This document shows, in pieces, positions 1 to 5,520 of a stretch of DNA of 6,254 nucleotides (position 1 is its first letter; every line of letters begins with the position of its first letter). The stretch spans positions 1 through 6,254 of the forward strand of contig CABUCQ010000122.1 of NCBI GenBank assembly GCA_902490095.1. The letters are read 5' to 3'. This DNA is from an uncultured Collinsella sp. (lineage in GTDB: Bacteria; Actinomycetota; Coriobacteriia; Coriobacteriales; Coriobacteriaceae). A program made the position numbers and the translations under genes. The notes under the pieces were generated by a model. That model did no database searches. It was not told the origin of the DNA and worked only from the letters and a program-made list of their open reading frames with translations.

Positions 1-52
1 TGAAAGCCCCGATTCTGAGCCCCAACGCCTCTAGAGCCGCTCGTTTTTTTAC

Positions 53-158
53 AGGATGCGGCCCATGGTGCCTGCCTTTCGCCCAAAATCCAGTATGCAG
101 GCACCCTCGGCTGCTGAATACTCCCAAAAATGCACGCCGCATCCTACCCCAGGCACCC
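53..158. repeat. Inverted and direct repeats in the left intergenic region
   Basis: Bases 53-62 (aggatgcggc) are the exact reverse complement of 136-145. Inside that pair, 67-75 (ggtgcctgc) is the exact reverse complement of 97-105. The segment also contains a rough tandem unit: cccaaaat at 82-89 followed by caggcaccc at 98-106, then cccaaaaat at 123-131 followed by caggcaccc at 150-158. A run of seven T (44-50) sits just left of it, preceded only by a weak 5-bp stem. No gene is visible in 1-344: the only ATG ORF of note (130-177, 15 codons) has no ribosome binding site. The block could be a repeat-family relic or a structured 3' region. Its function is unknown. Confidence 0.6.
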
Positions 159-168
159 GCAGCAAGAA

Positions 169-353
169 GACGAATAGTCTCGGCCTCCCCAGTCACCGCA
201 GGAGGCCCTAGGGCTTACCTCCCAAATCTTTCCGCAGGACGGAAGGATCCCGCCGCGCGAAGCGCACGGCGGGATCCTGACATGTCCGAGGACGATTTGG
301 GAGGTAAGCCCTGGGGTCTCCGATGAGAGCAGTTTCGGCCGAGGCTATTCGTC
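169..353. repeat. 185-bp segmented palindrome overlapping the pfkA 3' end
   Basis: Three paired blocks share one symmetry axis near base 261. The outer arms are 169-185 with 337-353 (17 positions, one mismatch). The middle arms are 201-228 with 294-321 (28 positions, two mismatches, including a perfect 19-bp core at 210-228/294-312). The inner arms are 244-259 with 263-278 (16 positions, one mismatch) closing on a 3-nt loop. The blocks are separated by spacers of exactly 15 nt on each side (186-200/322-336 and 229-243/279-293) that hardly pair. The right outer arm includes the last codons and stop of pfkA (345-353), so gacgaatag occurs in both orientations. It may be a fold-back element, a structured RNA or an unusual transcription end. 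No U-tract follows the inner hairpin on either strand. Confidence 0.9.
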
Positions 354-1424
354 GCCGAAGCTGATGCCCAGCGCCTTGGCCTCGCGCACCAGATCACTCT
401 GGGGGTCGACATACTTGAGCTTGCCGGCGACTTCCTCGAGCGGCATGTGGCACATCTTGCCGTCACGCAGGGCGATCATGTAGCCAAACTCGCCGCGTAG
501 ACAGCCCAGTGCCGCCTCGACGCCGCACTGGGTCGCAAAGATGCGGTCCTGGGCGTCGGGCTGGCCGCCGCGCTGCGTGTGGCCGGGGATGGCGACGCGG
601 GTCTCGCGACCGGTCTTGGCCTCGATCTCCTTGGCGATGTCGTAGACGATCGACGGGCTCGTGCGCTCGGCGAGTTTCTTCTTGTACTCCTTCTTGGACA
701 GCGCCGCGTCCTCCTTGGAAATAGCGCCCTCGGCGACGGCCACGATGGTAAAGCGGCTGCCGGTCTCCATGCGATGCTCGATGGTCTTGATGACGTTATC
801 CATGTCGTAGGGGATCTCGGGAATCAAGATGACATCCGCGCCGCCCGCGACGCCGGCGTATAGCGGGATCCAGCCAACCTTGTGGCCCATGATCTCGATA
901 ACGAACACGCGGCCGTGGCTCGAAGCGGTGGTGTGAATGTCGTCGATACACTTGGTGGCGACGTCGATGGCGCTCGTAAAGCCAAACGTCAGCTCGGTGC
1001 CCCAGGTGTCGTTATCGATGGTCTTAGGCAGGGCGATAACGTTGAGGCCCTCTTCGCGCAGACGGTTGGCGGTCTTGGTGGAGCCGTTGCCGCCCAGCAT
1101 AAACAGGCAGTCGAGCTGCAGCTTATGATAGGTGTGGACCATTGCCGGCACCTTCTCGACGCCGTCGGCCTCGGGAATATCCAGGCGCTTGAACGGCGTA
1201 CGGCTCGTGCCCAGGATGGTGCCGCCACGGGTAAGGATGCCGCTAAAATCGGCGGGCGTCATGACGCGGAACCGGCTGTAGATAAGGCCCTGGTAGCCGT
1301 CCTCAAAACCATAGATCTCAATAGGCTCTTCGCTATTGGTCATAAGCGTTTTGACAATGCCGCGCATGGTGGCGTTGAGCGCCTGGCAGTCGCCGCCACT
1401 GGTAAGAAGACCGATCCTAAGCAT
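345..1424 (-). CDS. pfkA: 6-phosphofructokinase
   Basis: This cytoplasmic enzyme phosphorylates fructose 6-phosphate to fructose 1,6-bisphosphate in glycolysis. The 359-residue product covers the whole PFKA fold. Visible motifs are the N-terminal SGGDCQALN (9-17), GGNGS (111-115) in the phosphoryl-donor site, PKTIDND (133-139) with catalytic Asp137, IMGHKVGW (178-185), PEIP (202-205) and GHTQRGG (281-287). The Gly of GGNGS matches ATP-dependent enzymes, where PPi enzymes carry Asp. Lys134 before TIDND occurs in PPi enzymes and in some actinobacterial ATP enzymes. Asn replaces the usual metal-binding Asp. ATP is the likelier donor, but this is not certain. The ATG start has a strong GGAAGGA site 6 nt upstream (1431-1437). 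The gene lies 140 bp after the hydrolase with its own promoter candidate, and the stop codon sits inside the 169-353 palindrome. Confidence 0.95.
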   Translation of the reverse strand: MLRIGLLTSGGDCQALNATMRGIVKTLMTNSEEPIEIYGFEDGYQGLIYSRFRVMTPADFSGILTRGGTILGTSRTPFKRLDIPEADGVEKVPAMVHTYHKLQLDCLFMLGGNGSTKTANRLREEGLNVIALPKTIDNDTWGTELTFGFTSAIDVATKCIDDIHTTASSHGRVFVIEIMGHKVGWIPLYAGVAGGADVILIPEIPYDMDNVIKTIEHRMETGSRFTIVAVAEGAISKEDAALSKKEYKKKLAERTSPSIVYDIAKEIEAKTGRETRVAIPGHTQRGGQPDAQDRIFATQCGVEAALGCLRGEFGYMIALRDGKMCHMPLEEVAGKLKYVDPQSDLVREAKALGISFGDE

Positions 1425-1443
1425 GATGAATCCTTCCGGGCAA

Positions 1444-1452
1444 GTTATAACA
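1444..1452 (-). promoter_or_regulatory. Extended -10 promoter candidate for pfkA
   Basis: Read on the minus strand, these bases are TG-T-TATAAC, an extended -10 element ending 19 nt before the pfkA start codon. Transcription would begin just upstream of the GGAAGGA ribosome binding site, giving a short leader. No good -35 hexamer is seen at 17 nt, as is common for extended -10 promoters. That place is taken by a palindrome (1463-1495). Assigned by eye. Confidence 0.45.
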
Positions 1453-1462
1453 TGCGCATAAG

Positions 1463-1495
1463 TTTACCCCCGCACACTGTTGATACGGGGGTAAA
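1463..1495. promoter_or_regulatory. 10-bp-arm palindrome upstream of pfkA (operator or hairpin)
   Basis: tttacccccg (1463-1472) is the exact reverse complement of cgggggtaaa (1486-1495), with a 13-nt centre. It begins 11 bp upstream of the extended -10 element and so would cover roughly the -20 to -53 region. That is a natural position for a regulator. As RNA it could also form the 3' hairpin of the upstream hydrolase transcript, but no U-tract follows on the minus strand, which argues against a standard terminator. The regulator, if any, is unknown. Confidence 0.5.
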
Positions 1496-1564
1496 ACGTG
1501 TTAGCTCAAGCGTATGGAAATGTAAACAACGTCAGGCGAGCGTAAGGTCGACGAGCCTGGGTCC

Positions 1565-2650
1565 TTACAGTGCGAAGGCGTCGACGTCGCCCCAGTGGCG
1601 GCGCAGCGTAATGGCGGCGGCGGGTTCGGTATTGTCAAAGACGACCGACCATTGCGTATTGCTGGTGATGTCTTTCGGATTGGGTTCTTGCGCTGCAGCG
1701 CGTAGGGCCTTCCAAGCGACTGCCTCGTCCTGGGCACCGACATGGGCGTCAAGGACATCGGCGATTGCGACGGCGCGCTCTTTACCATGGCCCAGCTCGC
1801 CATTCTTTTGGTTGGGCAGCACTTCGTCGCCATAGCAGACGTAGAAGTTCGTAACCTGGCGTACAGGAGTCGCTTTGAAAGCACGGTCCGGATCGCGCGG
1901 ATCCCACTCTACTACGCGCGCGTCACCGGCGGCGTCGTTGATAAAGAAGTGGTAATCGCGTCCTGCCATGGCGTGCATGTCGTAGGCGGAAAGCAGGTCG
2001 ACAGCTTCTTGCGTGGTGGCGGCACGGTCGAGCACCAGGCGGATGGCGAGCGAGGTATTGATGACGGGGCGTTGCGCGTCCTGGTCACAGGGCTTGGAAT
2101 CCAGGGTGAGTACGGCAATGGACACGCCGCATTCGTTAACACCGTCGAGCTGGCCAAACGGGCCCATGAGTGCGGCGGCCCGTCCGGCGACGGAGTCAAG
2201 CGGAGTGTTATCGCCCAGGTTGTTAAGGGCGGCAAACCCGATGGAGGCATAGCCGCCGCGTGGGTGATTGCGCACCAGCAGCGCCGAGGTGTCGTCCTTA
2301 AAGTCGTAATTGCGACCGGTGCGCACGCGGCCTTCGGCATCTACGGCGACAAAAGCGCTGCAGGCAAACTGGGGCGCCTGGACATGTACCGGCACACCGG
2401 GCAGCACCTGCGCCACCACGGCATCGATGTAGGCCTGGTCGTCGCGCACGCCAGCGGCGATGATGCGATCGAGATCGTAGTCGTAGGCGATGTCGATTGC
2501 GTACAGGTCATAGCCATCCGCGTAGCCGGTCAAGCGTTTGAGCGACGCGGCGGACTTGATTTGCTTGTGATAAACGATACCGGTGGCAGCGGCAAGGCCG
2601 ACGGCGACTCCCGCGACACCGCAGGCGATGGCAATGTTACGTGGCTTCAT
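1565..2650 (-). CDS. Membrane-anchored linear amide C-N hydrolase (Ntn-hydrolase, CBAH/acid ceramidase-like)
   Basis: This is predicted to hydrolyse a linear amide bond by an N-terminal-nucleophile cysteine mechanism. Bile salt hydrolase, penicillin V acylase and acid ceramidase/NAAA share this fold. In the 361-residue product, residues 1-5 are basic and about 6-27 form one hydrophobic helix followed by Lys29 and Lys32, which suggests a signal anchor. The core starts at ACSAF with presumed nucleophile Cys97. GRNYDF follows (112-117), with Arg113 and Asp116 at the same +16 and +19 spacing as Arg18 and Asp21 from Cys2 in bile salt hydrolases. DGVNECG (169-175) and VTNF (266-269) resemble the two Asn-containing active-site segments. 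The roughly 96 residues before Cys97 would have to be removed to free the nucleophile. The ATG has an AGGAG site (2656-2660) 5 nt upstream. Substrate is not predictable from sequence alone: conjugated bile acids, N-acyl amides or acyl-homoserine lactones are all possible. Confidence 0.85.
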   Translation of the reverse strand: MKPRNIAIACGVAGVAVGLAAATGIVYHKQIKSAASLKRLTGYADGYDLYAIDIAYDYDLDRIIAAGVRDDQAYIDAVVAQVLPGVPVHVQAPQFACSAFVAVDAEGRVRTGRNYDFKDDTSALLVRNHPRGGYASIGFAALNNLGDNTPLDSVAGRAAALMGPFGQLDGVNECGVSIAVLTLDSKPCDQDAQRPVINTSLAIRLVLDRAATTQEAVDLLSAYDMHAMAGRDYHFFINDAAGDARVVEWDPRDPDRAFKATPVRQVTNFYVCYGDEVLPNQKNGELGHGKERAVAIADVLDAHVGAQDEAVAWKALRAAAQEPNPKDITSNTQWSVVFDNTEPAAAITLRRHWGDVDAFAL

Positions 2651-2811
2651 GACGACTCCTCTCGTCCTGTTAGCGTAATTGTCGCAAAAGGTGCACGGGC
2701 ATGATGGCTCAACTTGGCGAGCGGCGCGGGATTAAACATGGAATGAAGAGTGCGGCGCTGGTGTGGCGGGGTATGCTGGAGGGGACCATCAACCCAGCGA
2801 AAGGGGAGAGC

Positions 2812-4197
2812 ATGACGGATCAGGAAACGCCCGAGCGCGCGCATGTGACGGCCGACGATATCGAGGCCGCCAACGACCTTATCGACTTTATCGAGGCATG
2901 CCCCAGCATGTTCCATACGGCGGCGACCATTATGGCCGAACTCGACGAGGCGGGCTTTACCTACCTGTCCGAGAACGCGGCGTGGGATATCGAGCCGGGC
3001 GGTCGCTATTACACGCAGCGCAACACCTCGAGCGTTGTTGCCTTTAAGGTGGGCGAGGACCTGGCTGCTACGTGGGGCGAGGACGGCGTTGCCGGCGACT
3101 ATCATTTTCAACTGACGGCGTCGCACAGCGATTCGCCTACGTTTAAGGTTAAGGCCGTGCCCGAGCTCGACGGCGCAGGCGAGACGCTGCGCCTGAACAC
3201 CGAGGCATACGGCGGCATGATCGACTACACCTGGTTCGATCGCCCGCTGGCGCTCGCGGGCCGCGTGTTGGTGCGCGAGGGCGACCGTATTGAGAGCCGC
3301 CTGCTTGCCACCGAGCGCGAGGTCGCTATCATTCCGAGCCTTGCCATCCATATGAATCGTGGCGTTAACGAGGGCTTTGCGCCCAACCGCGCCGTCGACC
3401 TGTGCCCGCTCATCAGCGCCGGTGATCTTAAGCAGGGCGACTTTGATGCTCTGATCGCCGACGAGTTGGACGTTGAGCCCGAGCAGATTCTGGGTCGCGA
3501 TCTGTTCCTGGTCAATCGTCAGGATGCGCGCATTTGGGGCTGGGCCGACGAGTTTATCTCGACGCCCAAGCTCGACGACCTGGCCTGCGCCTATACCTCG
3601 CTGCAGGCATTTTTGGGTGCTGAGAACGCGCGCGATATCTCGGTCTTCTGCTGCTTTGATAACGAGGAGGTTGGCTCCGAGACCAAGCAGGGCGCCATGT
3701 CGACGTTCTTGGCCGATGCGCTGCACCGCATTAACGGCTCGCTGGGCTTTGACGACGAGTCGTACCACCGCGCGCTTGCCGCCTCGATGCTCGTGAGCTG
3801 CGACAACGCACATGCCGTGCATCCCAACCATGCCGAGAAGTGCGATGCCCGCAACCAGGTGGTGCTTAACGGCGGCATCGTCGTCAAGGAAGCTGCTAAC
3901 CAGCACTACTGCACCGATGCCTTTAGCCGCGCGGTGTTCCAGGCCATCTGCGATGACGCCGACGTGCCCACGCAGGCCTTCGCCAACAAGAGTGATATGG
4001 CGGGTGGCTCCACGCTCGGCAACCTGTCGAACATGCAGGCGAGCATGCATGCCGTGGACGTGGGCCTGCCGCAGCTGGCCATGCACTCAAGCTACGAGAC
4101 CGGCGGCGTGCGCGACGTGATGTACGCCATCCGCGCCCTCACGGCCTTCTACGAGCGCGACCTAACCATCAACGGCGCCGAAAGTGTGGAGCTCTAA
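2812..4197 (+). CDS. M18 family metallo-aminopeptidase
   Basis: This is probably a cytosolic di-zinc aminopeptidase that trims N-terminal residues (often acidic or neutral in this family) from peptides. The product has 461 residues, normal for M18, and no signal peptide. Counting from the chosen Met, the metal and catalytic residues are His105 and Asp107 in ASHSD, Asp255 in TPKLDD, Glu285 and Glu286 in DNEEVGS, Asp331 in SCDNAHAVHPN, and His425 in AMHSSYETGG. All are present, so the enzyme should be active. I chose ATG 2812 because AAGGGG (2801-2806) lies 5 nt upstream and the family's N-terminal helix begins soon after. In-frame ATGs at 2701, 2704, 2743 and 2773 would add up to 37 residues that do not look like M18. 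The gene is divergent from the hydrolase. No convincing promoter was found in 2651-2811. A REP-like hairpin starts 3 bp after the stop. Confidence 0.93.
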   Translation: MTDQETPERAHVTADDIEAANDLIDFIEACPSMFHTAATIMAELDEAGFTYLSENAAWDIEPGGRYYTQRNTSSVVAFKVGEDLAATWGEDGVAGDYHFQLTASHSDSPTFKVKAVPELDGAGETLRLNTEAYGGMIDYTWFDRPLALAGRVLVREGDRIESRLLATEREVAIIPSLAIHMNRGVNEGFAPNRAVDLCPLISAGDLKQGDFDALIADELDVEPEQILGRDLFLVNRQDARIWGWADEFISTPKLDDLACAYTSLQAFLGAENARDISVFCCFDNEEVGSETKQGAMSTFLADALHRINGSLGFDDESYHRALAASMLVSCDNAHAVHPNHAEKCDARNQVVLNGGIVVKEAANQHYCTDAFSRAVFQAICDDADVPTQAFANKSDMAGGSTLGNLSNMQASMHAVDVGLPQLAMHSSYETGGVRDVMYAIRALTAFYERDLTINGAESVEL

Positions 4198-4200
4198 AAT

Positions 4201-4234
4201 CTGCCAAAAAGGGACAGGTTTACTTTGGCAGGTT
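4201..4234. repeat. REP-like hairpin unit, copy 1
   Basis: This 34-bp unit differs from the copy at 5412-5445 at a single base (C4223 versus T5434). Its ends, ctgccaaa (4201-4208) and tttggcag (4224-4231), are exact reverse complements and enclose a loop containing GGGACAGG. The repeated hairpin with a GGGACAG core resembles the REP sequences mobilised by RAYT (Y1) transposases, though no such transposase lies in the window. On the plus strand it is followed by gttttattt, so it may double as the first terminator of the M18 gene. Confidence 0.85.
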
Positions 4235-4254
4235 TTATTTGGGCAAATGCCGCA

Positions 4255-4338
4255 ATGCCAACAGCTGGACAGAATTGTTATGACACCGCAGGTTGAGCAA
4301 ACGTCAGCGAGCGATGTCCAGAGCGAACAAGTTGGCAT
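4255..4338. other. Possible structured 3' region downstream of the M18 gene
   Basis: Nested complementary segments are visible: atgccaac (4255-4262) with gttggcat (4331-4338), then tggaca (4266-4271) with tgtcca (4315-4320), and weakly tgac (4281-4284) with gtca (4303-4306). A strong terminator hairpin follows directly at 4341-4381. This gives the outline of a folded RNA with a terminator, either the 3' UTR of the M18 transcript or a small RNA. I recognise no known RNA family, and pairing by eye over 84 nt can arise by chance. Confidence 0.35.
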
Positions 4339-4340
4339 GA

Positions 4341-4381
4341 AAAAGGCAAGGCATAGACCTTTTGGTCATGCCTTGCCTTTT
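4341..4381. terminator. Bidirectional intrinsic terminator between converging genes
   Basis: aaaaggcaaggcat (4341-4354) pairs exactly with atgccttgcctttt (4368-4381). The stem continues with gacc (4356-4359) and ggtc (4364-4367) around a TTTT loop, leaving one bulged A. The stem ends in A/T tracts on both sides, so it should work for the plus-strand M18 gene and the minus-strand dehydrogenase that meet here. Confidence 0.9.
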
Positions 4382-4424
4382 GAATGGCAAATTGTCGCTC
4401 TGGGCGGCGCGCAGCGTCGACCGG

Positions 4425-4448
4425 TCCGCCGTTCGTTAGAACGGCGGA
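4425..4448 (-). terminator. Stem-loop just after the dehydrogenase stop codon
   Basis: tccgccgttc (4425-4434) is the exact reverse complement of gaacggcgga (4439-4448), with a 4-nt loop. It begins 6 nt past the dehydrogenase stop codon on that transcript. No U-tract follows, so by itself it is a weak terminator. It may protect the mRNA 3' end, with the real stop at 4341-4381. Confidence 0.5.
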
Positions 4449-4454
4449 ACAAGA

Positions 4455-5390
4455 TTAGTGCTCAATCCAGCAGCGGAGTGTCTCGCCGGCCTGCAGGTGA
4501 CGCAGGTTCTCCGCGGCGATGTCGACCACGTTGTTGAGCGTAGCCTCCAGGTGGAACCATCCGGAGACGTGCGGTGTGATGAGCATGTTGGGCGCATCCC
4601 ACAGGGGGCTTGTCTCAGGCAGCGGCTCGGGGTCGGTGACGTCGACCGCGGCGCCGGCAAGATGTCCCGACTCCAGGGCGGCAACCAAGTCGTCAGCAAC
4701 CACGAGGTCGCCGCGGCCGCCGTTGGCAAAGAAAGCGCCTGGTTTCATCGCGGCGAAGAATTCGGCGTTCGCCAGACCGCGGGTCTCGGGTGTGCTGGGC
4801 ATAAAGGTTGCGACGACGTCGGCCTCGGCCAGGCGCTCGGGCAGGGCGTCCATGCCGTCCATGTCCTCAAACACAATGGGGTAGACGAGCGGATGGCGCT
4901 TGATGCCGCGGACGTGCGCACCCATACTGCGGCAGAGCGTGGCGAAGTGGCCGCCGATATCGCCCGCGCCCAGCACCAGCACGTTGGCGTTTTTGAGCGA
5001 GGTGACCGGGCCCAAGTCCTCCCAGCGATGCTCGCGCTGCAAGTCGTGGTAGCCGGGCAGGCGCTTCATCATGGAAAGGACCATGGCAAACATATGCTCG
5101 CTCACGGCCTGGCCGTAGGCGCCTACCGAGCAGGAAAGCTTAGCGTCGGCTGGCACGGTGCCGGCGGCTAAGTAATCGTCATAGCCGGCAGTCTGCAATT
5201 GCAACAGCTGGAGATGTTCGCATGCCGTGAGCATGTCAGGGTCGATGTTGCCCAAGATCACGTCGGCGTTGGCGACCTGCTCGCGCGTGGCGGCGTCGGC
5301 ACTCGTGTAGAAAAAGTTCTCGCCCGGAGCACTCGACTCAAGAATTGCGCGATGGCGGTCGTTGACGGGCAGCAAAACCAGGATGTTCAC
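4455..5390 (-). CDS. D-2-hydroxyacid dehydrogenase (NAD(P)-dependent)
   Basis: Predicted to interconvert a 2-oxoacid and a D-2-hydroxyacid with a nicotinamide cofactor in the cytoplasm. The 311-residue product has the two-part D-isomer dehydrogenase layout, with a substrate domain at both ends and a Rossmann domain at about 100-275. LGAGDIGG (140-147) is the nucleotide-binding loop. Arg226 in NGGRGDLV, Glu255 in DVTDPEPLP and His274 in TPHVSGW form the expected catalytic set. After the second strand the sequence is GIKRHP, with Lys164 and Arg165 where NAD enzymes usually carry an acidic residue, so NADP(H) is the better guess. The GTG start at 5390 is preferred because GGAGAGGA lies 6 nt upstream. 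A longer reading from TTG at 5465 adds 25 residues translated from the REP-like repeat, which is implausible. Substrate (glyoxylate, hydroxypyruvate, pyruvate or other) cannot be told. Confidence 0.9.
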   Translation of the reverse strand: MNILVLLPVNDRHRAILESSAPGENFFYTSADAATREQVANADVILGNIDPDMLTACEHLQLLQLQTAGYDDYLAAGTVPADAKLSCSVGAYGQAVSEHMFAMVLSMMKRLPGYHDLQREHRWEDLGPVTSLKNANVLVLGAGDIGGHFATLCRSMGAHVRGIKRHPLVYPIVFEDMDGMDALPERLAEADVVATFMPSTPETRGLANAEFFAAMKPGAFFANGGRGDLVVADDLVAALESGHLAGAAVDVTDPEPLPETSPLWDAPNMLITPHVSGWFHLEATLNNVVDIAAENLRHLQAGETLRCWIEH

Positions 5391-5409
5391 AAGCAGTCCT
5401 CTCCGCTCG

Positions 5410-5445
5410 ACCTGCCAAAAAGGGACAGGTTTATTTTGGCAGGTT
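5410..5445. repeat. REP-like hairpin unit, copy 2, in the dehydrogenase leader
   Basis: Bases 5412-5445 repeat 4201-4234 with one change and in the same orientation. Pairing is longer here: 5410-5420 with 5434-5444, 11 bp, around a 13-nt loop containing GGGACAGG. It lies between a candidate -10 element (5443-5451) and the dehydrogenase ribosome binding site. The hairpin should therefore form at the very 5' end of the mRNA, about 20 nt before the GTG start. Confidence 0.88.
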
Positions 5446-5451
5446 ATATCA
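5443..5451 (-). promoter_or_regulatory. Extended -10 promoter candidate for the dehydrogenase gene
   Basis: On the minus strand this reads TG-A-TATAAC, the same TGnTATAAC form as the pfkA candidate. It lies after the map terminator and overlaps the edge of the REP-like unit by 2-3 bases. Predicted transcription would start inside the repeat. No clear -35 was found; a T-rich stretch shared with the terminator tail lies about 18 nt upstream. Confidence 0.45.
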
Positions 5452-5463
5452 GGTAAAACACTC

Positions 5464-5511
5464 AATTAAAACCGCCGGATGCAAGACGAGCGTGCCCGTC
5501 AGCATCCGGCG
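5464..5511 (-). terminator. Intrinsic terminator of the methionine aminopeptidase gene
   Basis: cgccggatgc (5473-5482) pairs exactly with gcatccggcg (5502-5511). An inner gacg/cgtc stem (5485-5488/5497-5500) extends it. On the minus-strand transcript the stem is followed by GUUUUAAUU. It begins 9 nt after the map stop codon, which separates map transcription from the dehydrogenase gene. Confidence 0.85.
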
Positions 5512-5520
5512 CATCCACGG

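Noticed and set aside
16..50. Terminator at the seven-T run
   Set aside because: Only a 5-bp stem with an 18-nt loop precedes it, which is too weak to call, and the neighbouring gene is outside the window.
130..177. 15-codon ORF ending in the left arm of the palindrome
   Set aside because: No Shine-Dalgarno site and no supporting context.
2621..2650. Lipobox in the hydrolase N-terminus (Cys10)
   Set aside because: Cys10 comes too early, before the hydrophobic helix rather than after it, so an uncleaved anchor or signal helix fits better.
882..2704. Long plus-strand open frames at 882-1835 and 1742-2704
   Set aside because: Both lie antisense to pfkA and the hydrolase, with Gly/Val/Asp/His-rich shadow-type products and no ribosome binding site.
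2647..4086. 479-codon open frame on the minus strand across the M18 gene
   Set aside because: It is antisense to a gene with all M18 motifs, its product is low-complexity and matches no family I know, and it overlaps the hydrolase start. It is a high-GC codon-bias shadow.
4458..5171. 237-codon plus-strand open frame
   Set aside because: Antisense to the dehydrogenase, with no recognisable domain. The same holds for 5479-5976 opposite map.
4201..5445. Composite transposon formed by the two REP-like units
   Set aside because: The units are 34 bp, encode nothing, and there is no transposase or visible target duplication. Only dispersed-repeat status is supported.
5391..5465. N-terminal extension of the dehydrogenase from a TTG at 5465
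   Set aside because: The added 25 residues are translated from the REP-like repeat, while a GTG with a strong ribosome binding site lies exactly at the family's normal N-terminus.
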